In this document: in pieces, positions 6,944-11,639 of the stretch
How the letters are laid out: each line of letters begins with the position of its first letter
How positions within the stretch are numbered: the first letter of the stretch is position 1
Program-made: the position numbers and the translations under genes
DNA from: a bacterium
GTDB taxonomy: Bacteria; Electryoneota; RPQS01
Assembly (NCBI GenBank): GCA_018814465.1
Contig: JAHIZR010000237.1
Location: 1 to 11,639 of the forward strand
Direction of reading: 5' to 3'
Length of the DNA stretch: 11,639 bases
The notes under the pieces: model-generated
What the model was told of the DNA's origin: nothing
What the model saw: the letters and a program-made list of their open reading frames with translations, nothing else
Databases searched by the model: none

Positions 6944-6968
6944 TACGATTCTTATTCCGGAATTTCAA
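6940..6968 (-). promoter_or_regulatory. Sigma70-type promoter of deoC
   Basis: On the minus strand TTGAAA (6968-6963) is separated by exactly 17 bases from TATACT (6945-6940). Both hexamers are close to the sigma70 consensus. The predicted start of transcription is near 6933, about 20 bases before the deoC ATG at 6912. The promoter lies in the 74-base gap after the response-regulator terminator, so deoC should be expressed independently of the phosphorelay genes. Confidence 0.75.
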
Positions 6969-6970
6969 GC

Positions 6971-7000
6971 AAAAAGAAAACCGCATTCAACTGCGGCTTT
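6971..7000 (-). terminator. Rho-independent terminator of the hpt-response regulator operon, containing the stop codon
   Basis: On the minus strand AAAGCCGCA (7000-6992) pairs with TGCGGTTTT (6985-6977), including one G-U pair, around a 6-base loop. The T-rich run TTTTCTTTTT follows (6980-6971). The response-regulator stop TGA (6989-6987) lies in the loop, so the last codons of the gene form the 5' arm. Confidence 0.85.
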
Positions 7001-7649
7001 GGGATAACTCGAGTACTTTCCTGGCTTCCGCCTCTTCCTTTTTCCGGCGCATCTTTTCTTCCATCGGCTTGACATGCTTCTCGTAGCAATCAGGGCAGAT
7101 CGAATGCGAAAACTCAACATCCGATTCATGCTCGGAAATGTAATTCTCCACCTTCTGCCATAAATCGGATTCGTTGCGCACGTTCTTGCAATAGGCGCAA
7201 ATCGGCAGCAGTCCCTGCAGCTTCTTCACATGCCGGTTTGCTTCCTCAAGCTCCCGGATGCGATGCCGCAGCGTCTCTTGCAGCGTGATAATCCGCCTGC
7301 CGACGCGCATTCTCGCCCGCAGTTGATCGCGGTCCACGGGCTTGGACAAAAACTCGTCCACTCCTGCCTGCATCCCCTCCATGATATCACTCTTATCTTC
7401 GCGGGCGGAAATCATCACGATGTAGGTATAGTCGGACTCCGCGAAAGCGCGAATGGTCTTTACGAGCGTGATGCCATCCATTCTAGGCATCATCCAGTCG
7501 GTAACAACAAAATTCGGATGATGCTCAAGGAAGATAGTGAGCGCCTCCGCTCCGTCACCTGCCGCGAACACCTCATACCCGAACGACTCCAGCATCTTCT
7601 GCATTGTCAAACGGGCGATTTTCTCATCATCGGCAATCAGAACCTTCAT
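6987..7649 (-). CDS. Response regulator with receiver domain, coiled coil and Cys-rich C-terminal domain
   Basis: 220 residues, cytoplasmic. Residues 1-118 are a CheY-like receiver with the acidic pocket Asp7/Asp8, phosphoacceptor Asp51 in VTDWMMPRMDG, Ser81 at the usual Thr/Ser position and Lys103 in LSKP. Residues about 119-147 look like a helical coiled-coil linker. Residues 148-191 hold a compact domain, LLPICAYC, then a tryptophan and ENYISEH, then FSHSICPDC, with two CxxC pairs (Cys151/154 and Cys185/188) suited to metal binding. The tail (196-212) is rich in Lys, Arg and Glu. This C-terminal module recurs after receiver, PAS or GAF domains in other bacteria and to my knowledge has no settled function. 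There is no HTH, GGDEF or EAL output. The ATG overlaps the hpt stop (ATGA), so the two are co-expressed. It probably signals through protein or metal contacts rather than DNA. Confidence 0.9.
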   Translation of the reverse strand: MKVLIADDEKIARLTMQKMLESFGYEVFAAGDGAEALTIFLEHHPNFVVTDWMMPRMDGITLVKTIRAFAESDYTYIVMISAREDKSDIMEGMQAGVDEFLSKPVDRDQLRARMRVGRRIITLQETLRHRIRELEEANRHVKKLQGLLPICAYCKNVRNESDLWQKVENYISEHESDVEFSHSICPDCYEKHVKPMEEKMRRKKEEAEARKVLELSQSRS

Positions 7650-8008
7650 GAATTCAATTCCGAGACAATGGCCGTGAGTTCATTCTTAACAAGCTCGAAT
7701 TCACTCTCGACTTCATCGAGCATGCTCTCCTCGATTGTGGTTTTCAGCTTGCGAACCGTATTATCGATAGAAGCGCACAGCTCGGCGAGTGAATTCGCGC
7801 CCACATTCAGCGCGGCTCCCTTCAGGGAATGGGCTTCCCGCCCGACCGTCTCCCAAGTCTGCTCCTTATAAGCCTCGCGGATCAGTCGAATGCGTTCCCT
7901 GCCGTCCTCAATCATCATCTGAATGATATCACGAGTGAACTCGGTGTCGCCCATTCCGATCTCTTCCAACCGTGATCTGTCGACCCGGCTGCCTTCTATA
8001 TCCGCCAT
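7646..8008 (-). CDS. Stand-alone histidine phosphotransfer (Hpt) protein
   Basis: 120 residues folding as a four-helix Hpt domain. The phosphorylatable histidine is His60 in AHSLKGAALNVGA (59-71), and the following helix starts LAELCASID. Hpt proteins relay phosphate between a hybrid kinase's receiver and a second response regulator; the overlapping downstream gene is the obvious partner. I chose the ATG at 8008 because AGAGGAG lies eight bases upstream (8023-8017) and the domain starts immediately after. The frame is open for 78 more codons, to an ATG at 8242, but that stretch holds two strong hairpins and no recognisable domain, so I treat it as untranslated. No sensor kinase is in the window. 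Confidence 0.88.
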   Translation of the reverse strand: MADIEGSRVDRSRLEEIGMGDTEFTRDIIQMMIEDGRERIRLIREAYKEQTWETVGREAHSLKGAALNVGANSLAELCASIDNTVRKLKTTIEESMLDEVESEFELVKNELTAIVSELNS

Positions 8009-8016
8009 GAAATCAG

Positions 8017-8023
8017 CTCCTCT
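8017..8023 (-). promoter_or_regulatory. Strong ribosome binding site that fixes the hpt start
   Basis: AGAGGAG on the minus strand, eight bases before the ATG at 8008. It is the best Shine-Dalgarno match in the region and supports the 120-residue form of the Hpt protein over the 198-residue open frame. Confidence 0.75.
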
Positions 8024-8100
8024 TTGGTGTTGATACTTCCCAACATCCGCAATGAAAATCCCTTCATTACAGAAAGCGTCATGATCATAGATGCAAGAAA

Positions 8101-8122
8101 CAAGCCCGGTTTCAGGGGCTTG
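8101..8122 (-). terminator. Terminator-like hairpin in the tal-hpt gap
   Basis: On the minus strand CAAGCCC (8122-8116) pairs perfectly with GGGCTTG (8107-8101) around an 8-base loop and is followed by TTTCTTG. The stem is shorter and the T-run weaker than in the other terminators here. It lies 93 bases upstream of the hpt start, so it could be a second terminator for the tal operon or a leader/attenuator structure for hpt. Confidence 0.4.
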
Positions 8123-8212
8123 ATTGTCTTCGGTCGGGACACCGCAATCTCTGTGAGCATCTGCAATTATTGACTGTTGAATCGGCTGTTTTCCATGCGG
8201 CATCAACAAGAA

Positions 8213-8235
8213 GCGGCGGTGTTCGACACCGCCGC
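8213..8235 (-). terminator. Likely terminator of the tkt-rpiB-tal operon
   Basis: A perfect 10-base G/C-rich stem, GCGGCGGTGT (8222-8213 region) with ACACCGCCGC (8226-8235), closes a 3-base loop. On the minus strand it is followed by TTCTTGTTG, a T-rich but interrupted run. It lies 47 bases beyond the tal stop (8283). No T-run follows on the plus strand. The stem is strong, but the imperfect tail leaves partial read-through into hpt possible. Confidence 0.6.
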
Positions 8236-8282
8236 ACGTCATAAATTGCCGCTTAAAGTTGAAGGATTGCTGAAAGTCTGAG

Positions 8283-9380
8283 TTACTTCGCTATCAGCTT
8301 TATCTTGGCGTCAATCGCCTGTAACAGCTCGGAATAGGAAACAGCGAATTTCTTCACGCCATCCTCGATCAAGTCGGTCGTTATCCTGTTCAAGTCAATC
8401 CCGGCATCCGCAATTGCCTTTAATGTGGCATCCGCTTGCTTGAGATTCACCAGTAGTTTCTCCGACGGTCGTCCATGATCTTTAAATGCTTCCAGCGTTG
8501 AAGGCGGAATCGTGTTAACCGTGTCCTTGGCAATCAGTTCGTCAACATAGAGAATATCGTTTAATGCGGGATCCTTGGTGGATGTGCTTGCCCACAGCGG
8601 CCGTTGAACCTGGGCGCCGCGATGCAGCAGCGTTTGCCAGCGATCCGTCTCGGACTCCTCAAGGAAATGCCGGTAAGCCAAACAGGCATTCGCGATCGCC
8701 GCTTTGCCGGTCAGTTTCTCCTTGCCTTTCTCCCGCAGCTGCTTATCGGCCACCGTATCTACCCGGCTCACGAAAAAGCTCGCCACTGAGGCAATATCCG
8801 AGATGCCCTGGCCATCGGCAAGCCGATCTTCAAGGCCGGACATATAGGTTGCGAGCACACTCTTGTACTGCTCAAGCGAAAACAGCAGAGTCACGTTGAC
8901 GTTGATCCCTTTGCGAATCAAAGCTTGAAAGGCAGGCATCCCCGCTTTTGTGCCCGGAACTTTAATCATCAAATTAGGACGGCTGACCAATCGCCAAAGA
9001 TGTTCCGCCTCTTTAATCGTGCCTTCCGTATCATGCGCAAGATCCGGTGAGACTTCAAGACTGACAAAACCGTCTCGGCCCTCTGAAGACGCATAGACGC
9101 CAGCGAGAGTGTCGGCGGCGCGTGCGACATCACAAACCGCCAGGCTTTCAAATATCTCCTGCGCGGAAGCGTTATGCTTCACTCCAGCTTGAATATCGGC
9201 ATCGTAATCCGATCCCTTGCTGACCGCCTTTTCAAAGATCGTCGGATTCGAAGTGACTCCGCGAATGCCTTCGGCGACAGCCTGCTCAAGCCCGCCGCTC
9301 TCGATAAGTTCCCGGCTGATAAAATCCAGCCAAATCGACTGGCCTGACTCAAGTGCTGCCTGTATAATCGGATGACTCAT
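8283..9380 (-). CDS. tal: Transaldolase (long, actinobacterial/cyanobacterial-type)
   Basis: A 365-residue TIM-barrel class I aldolase that transfers dihydroxyacetone from sedoheptulose 7-phosphate to glyceraldehyde 3-phosphate, giving erythrose 4-phosphate and fructose 6-phosphate. Motifs are SIWLDFISREL (15-25, Asp19), GVTSNPTIFEKA (41-52), VSLEV (106-110, Glu109), MIKVPGT with the Schiff-base Lys140, NVTLLFS (162-168), ASFFVSRVD (200-208) and RPLWASTSTK (260-269). The length fits the longer transaldolase family (about 360-370 residues) and not the short fructose-6-phosphate-aldolase-like form. The ATG at 9380 has AAGGAG four bases upstream (9390-9385). It is last in the tkt-rpiB-tal operon, 42 bases after rpiB and upstream of a hairpin terminator. 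Some members are fused to glucose-6-phosphate isomerase; this one is not. Confidence 0.95.
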   Translation of the reverse strand: MSHPIIQAALESGQSIWLDFISRELIESGGLEQAVAEGIRGVTSNPTIFEKAVSKGSDYDADIQAGVKHNASAQEIFESLAVCDVARAADTLAGVYASSEGRDGFVSLEVSPDLAHDTEGTIKEAEHLWRLVSRPNLMIKVPGTKAGMPAFQALIRKGINVNVTLLFSLEQYKSVLATYMSGLEDRLADGQGISDIASVASFFVSRVDTVADKQLREKGKEKLTGKAAIANACLAYRHFLEESETDRWQTLLHRGAQVQRPLWASTSTKDPALNDILYVDELIAKDTVNTIPPSTLEAFKDHGRPSEKLLVNLKQADATLKAIADAGIDLNRITTDLIEDGVKKFAVSYSELLQAIDAKIKLIAK

Positions 9381-9422
9381 CTTTCTCCTTGTGAAATGAA
9401 CTGCCCGGAAACTGCGAACCTG

Positions 9423-9872
9423 TTACCGTCCTTCAGCTTCTATCTTTAATACTTTTTCCTTGCGCCGGCGGTGCCGTTCTAATCCTGAGAACTTGGCGTT
9501 CAGAAACGCGATGACGATCTCCTTCGCCAGTTCCCCACCGATAATCCGGCCTCCCATACAGAGGACATTCATGTCGTCATCCTCCACTCCCTGACGGGCG
9601 GAGAAGGTATCGTGACAAACTCCGGCGCGAATACCCTTGATTTTGTTCGCGGCGACACAAGCTCCGACTCCGCTCCCGCACACGATAATCCCGCGTTCCG
9701 TCTTGCCGTCAATGACTGCCTGCCCGACCGCCCGGGCATAATCGGGGTAGTCAACGGCATCGGTGGAGTTCGTTCCCAAATCCGTCAACTCATAACCTTT
9801 TCCGGTCAGCCAGCCGACGAGTTCCTGCTTCAGCGGATAGCCCGCATGATCCGCGCCAATTGCGATTTTCAA
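9423..9872 (-). CDS. rpiB: Ribose-5-phosphate isomerase B
   Basis: 149 residues of the RpiB/LacAB family, interconverting ribose 5-phosphate and ribulose 5-phosphate. Visible are GADHAGYPLK (6-15, with Asp8/His9), DYPDYA (41-46), the active-site cysteine Cys65 in VCGSGVG, ANKIKGIRAG (75-84) and DDMNVLCMGGR (99-109). The start is TTG at 9872, because TAAGGA (9885-9880) is seven bases upstream and the only in-frame signal further up is the tkt stop codon. The basic tail HRRRKEK (134-140) is typical of the family C-terminus. It lies 18 bases after tkt and 42 before tal, clearly in one operon. LacA/LacB-type galactose isomerases share the fold, but the pentose phosphate context supports RpiB. Confidence 0.95.
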   Translation of the reverse strand: MKIAIGADHAGYPLKQELVGWLTGKGYELTDLGTNSTDAVDYPDYARAVGQAVIDGKTERGIIVCGSGVGACVAANKIKGIRAGVCHDTFSARQGVEDDDMNVLCMGGRIIGGELAKEIVIAFLNAKFSGLERHRRRKEKVLKIEAEGR

Positions 9873-9879
9873 AACTGAA

Positions 9880-9885
9880 TCCTTA
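9880..9885 (-). promoter_or_regulatory. Ribosome binding site supporting the TTG start of rpiB
   Basis: TAAGGA on the minus strand sits seven bases upstream of TTG 9872, between the tkt stop and rpiB. No ATG or GTG occurs in frame between the preceding stop and the conserved N-terminus, so this site and the TTG define the start. Confidence 0.75.
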
Positions 9886-9890
9886 TCAGA

Positions 9891-11639
9891 TTACTTATTC
9901 TTCTCGAAGAGTTGCTTTGCTCTTTCTATAATATTCCCTGCGGTGATGCCGTAGTTCTCGAACAAGATTTTATCGGGCGCCGAAGCTCCGAACCGGTCAA
10001 TCCCGATGACATCGCCCTGCAAGCCGACATATTTCCACCAGCCTGTCGTGGCTCCGGCTTCAACCGCAATTCGATGCTTCACACTCTTCGGCAGTATTGC
10101 TTCTCGATAGTCCTGCGGCTGCTCATCAAACAGTTCCAGACAGGGCATGGACACCACTCGCGTTGCGATTCCGCATCCTTCCAGTTCGGTTTTAGCCTCC
10201 AGCGCAATCGCCACCTCACTGCCGGTTGCCAATAGAATCAAATCCGGTTTTCCGTTCGCGGCATCCTCAAGAATATAAGCGCCGCGATTAACCTCGGATT
10301 TCAACTGAATTACTTGCTCTATGACCGGCACTCCTTGACGGGATAATGCGAGTACCGAAGGTCCGTTTCTCCGCTCGACCGCGAATTGCCAGCATTGCGC
10401 GGTTTCGTTCGCATCCGCGGGTCGGAAAACATATAAGTTCGGCGTCGCCCGCATCGACCAAAGCTGCTCGATCGGCTGATGCGTCGGGCCATCCTCGCCC
10501 AGGCCGATGCTGTCGTGTGTGAAGACATAAACCACCGGCAAGCCCGACAGCGCCGCGATTCTCACCGATGGTTTCACGTAGTCAAGAAACGTCAGAAACG
10601 TCGAACCGAAAATGATGAAAGGCGCGGTTGCCGCAATTCCATTCAGAATGGCGCCCATTCCGTGCTCGCGAATTCCGAAGCGCAGGTTGCGTCCCGCGCG
10701 ATTCTCCTTGCTGAAATTTCCGCCATCCTTGATTTCGGTGAGATTCGAGCAAGCCAGATCCGCGCTGCCTCCGATCATCCACGGAATATCGCGGGTTAGG
10801 GAATGAATTACTTCCTGGGATGCCTTCCGCGTTGCAATTGATTTTCCAGCTTCTTTCCAAACCGGAAGATTGGATCTCCAGTCAGCGGCAGGCTTCAGAC
10901 TCCAGAATCTCTCCCACAGATCTCCGAATGATTCGTCGGCTTCGTCGGCCAGTTCAAGTTTTTCGCCCCACGCCTTCTGCAGCTCCGCGCCGCGTTTCTT
11001 CGCCAGCCGCATATGCTTGAACACTTCCGAAGGCACATCGAACAATTTCTCCGGATCGACGCTCAGCGCTTGTTTGGTCAATTTCAACTCTGCTTCGCCC
11101 AATGGCGAACCATGCACGCCGGGCGTATCCGCTTTATTCGGAGAGCCGTAGCCGATGGTTGTCCTGCATCGAACTAAAGTCGGGCGAGTTGTCTCGGCGA
11201 TTCCCGCAAGAATCGCTTTGTCAACGGACTCGACATCCAATCCGTCCGCATCCAGCACATGCCAGCCGTAAGCTTCAAACCGTTTATTCACGTCTTCCGA
11301 AAACGTAATATCCGTGCGGCCGTCAATCGAAATATGATTATCGTCATAGAGCAGTGTGATGCAGCCCAAGCCCAGATGTCCGGCTAATGACGCCGCCTCG
11401 GACGCGACGCCTTCCATCAAGTCGCCGTCGGAACATATCCCAAACACTCGAAAATCTATGACTTCATGGTTCTCGCGATTAAACATCGCCGCCAACTGTT
11501 CGCGAGCGATGGCGATGCCAACGATATTACCCACGCCCTGCCCTAACGGCCCGGTCGTCGCTTCGACACCTGGCGTCACAAACAATTCGGGATGACCGGG
11601 AGTAATGCTCTCCCACTGCCGGAACTGCTTCAGATCGTC
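9891..11639 (-). CDS. tkt: Transketolase, truncated at its N-terminus by the window edge
   Basis: The reading frame is open to the right edge; 582 residues and the stop are visible, against about 660 for a whole enzyme, so about 80-90 N-terminal residues lie outside. Transketolase moves two-carbon units between sugar phosphates using thiamine diphosphate, producing or consuming erythrose 4-phosphate. The visible part opens with LKQFRQWESITPGHPE, then GVEATTGPLGQG, the cofactor motif GICSDGDLMEG, and YDDNHISIDG with its metal-binding asparagine. The pyrimidine domain carries FGIREHGMG (catalytic Glu) and THDSIGLGEDGPTHQP, and the C-terminal domain ends NIIERAKQLF. The TTG at 11585 is an internal codon, not a start. 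It is the promoter-proximal visible gene of the tkt-rpiB-tal operon. No inactivating change is seen in these motifs. Confidence 0.95.
   Translation of the reverse strand, partial: DDLKQFRQWESITPGHPELFVTPGVEATTGPLGQGVGNIVGIAIAREQLAAMFNRENHEVIDFRVFGICSDGDLMEGVASEAASLAGHLGLGCITLLYDDNHISIDGRTDITFSEDVNKRFEAYGWHVLDADGLDVESVDKAILAGIAETTRPTLVRCRTTIGYGSPNKADTPGVHGSPLGEAELKLTKQALSVDPEKLFDVPSEVFKHMRLAKKRGAELQKAWGEKLELADEADESFGDLWERFWSLKPAADWRSNLPVWKEAGKSIATRKASQEVIHSLTRDIPWMIGGSADLACSNLTEIKDGGNFSKENRAGRNLRFGIREHGMGAILNGIAATAPFIIFGSTFLTFLDYVKPSVRIAALSGLPVVYVFTHDSIGLGEDGPTHQPIEQLWSMRATPNLYVFRPADANETAQCWQFAVERRNGPSVLALSRQGVPVIEQVIQLKSEVNRGAYILEDAANGKPDLILLATGSEVAIALEAKTELEGCGIATRVVSMPCLELFDEQPQDYREAILPKSVKHRIAVEAGATTGWWKYVGLQGDVIGIDRFGASAPDKILFENYGITAGNIIERAKQLFEKNK

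Larger units (their letters stand above)
8009..8282 (-). other. Intergenic region between tal and hpt
   Basis: 274 bases with two stable hairpins (8213-8235 and 8101-8122) and the hpt ribosome site. I find no well-spaced sigma70 promoter on the minus strand; several TTG-containing -35-like strings lack a partner. I could not match the folds to a known riboswitch by eye. One minus-strand frame is open throughout but shows no recognisable domain. Confidence 0.55.

Noticed and set aside
7230..7871. A 213-codon plus-strand open frame
   Set aside because: It lies antisense to the response regulator and Hpt genes, whose motifs are unmistakable; the translation looks like low-information shadow sequence.
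8009..8242. An open frame upstream of hpt that would make the Hpt protein 198 residues long
   Set aside because: The strong AGAGGAG site and ATG at 8008 fit the domain start, the extension contains two hairpins, and its translation shows no recognisable domain or family motif.
9870..9893. Possible tkt-rpiB fusion, since both genes are in the same frame
   Set aside because: A TAA stop, an 18-base gap and a proper ribosome site separate them.
11583..11585. TTG as the start of transketolase
   Set aside because: The frame continues upstream to the window edge with conserved transketolase sequence (LKQFRQWESITPGHPE), so the TTG is an internal leucine codon.
1..11639. CRISPR array, insertion sequence, tRNA/rRNA or integrated element
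   Set aside because: No regularly spaced direct repeats, transposase or integrase motifs, or structured RNA genes were seen on either strand.

Overview
This window looks like ordinary core-metabolism chromosome from an uncultured or little-studied bacterium. G+C appears to be around one half, genes are tightly packed, and TTG or GTG starts are common (aroC, aroA, the trpG-like gene, rpiB). The clear promoter is sigma70-like and the terminators are rho-independent. I cannot place the phylum from the sequence. There is no transposase, integrase, tRNA, rRNA or CRISPR array, so nothing points to a mobile island.

Layout. Positions 1-3832 (minus strand) hold an aromatic-amino-acid operon read from right to left: a TrpG/PabA-type glutamine amidotransferase, type I-beta DAHP synthase (aroF), EPSP synthase (aroA), shikimate dehydrogenase (aroE), and the first eight residues of chorismate synthase (aroC), which runs off the left edge. 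Neighbouring genes overlap or sit within 4 bases, so they are probably translationally coupled. Positions 3833-4111 are an A+T-rich divergent promoter region. Positions 4112-6172 (plus strand) encode a predicted lipoprotein with a thioredoxin-like domain, an NHL-repeat propeller and a cysteine-bearing C-terminal domain. It has the same architecture as animal NHLRC2. A bidirectional terminator follows, facing deoC (minus strand), which has its own promoter carrying an inverted repeat over the -10 box. Next on the minus strand is a two-gene phosphorelay module: a stand-alone Hpt protein and a response regulator with a Cys-rich output domain. Positions 8283-11639 (minus strand) are a non-oxidative pentose phosphate operon in transcription order tkt (truncated by the window edge), rpiB, tal.

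How the parts fit. Transketolase and transaldolase make and consume erythrose 4-phosphate, which DAHP synthase condenses with phosphoenolpyruvate to start the shikimate pathway. RpiB interconverts ribose and ribulose 5-phosphate. DeoC feeds deoxyribose 5-phosphate carbon into glyceraldehyde 3-phosphate. The Hpt/response-regulator pair and the NHLRC2-like protein have no obvious metabolic tie to these genes and are the least understood items here. I see no clearly unprecedented system. The best leads are the NHLRC2-like redox lipoprotein, the Cys-rich response regulator with its Hpt partner, and the operator-like repeat in the deoC promoter.
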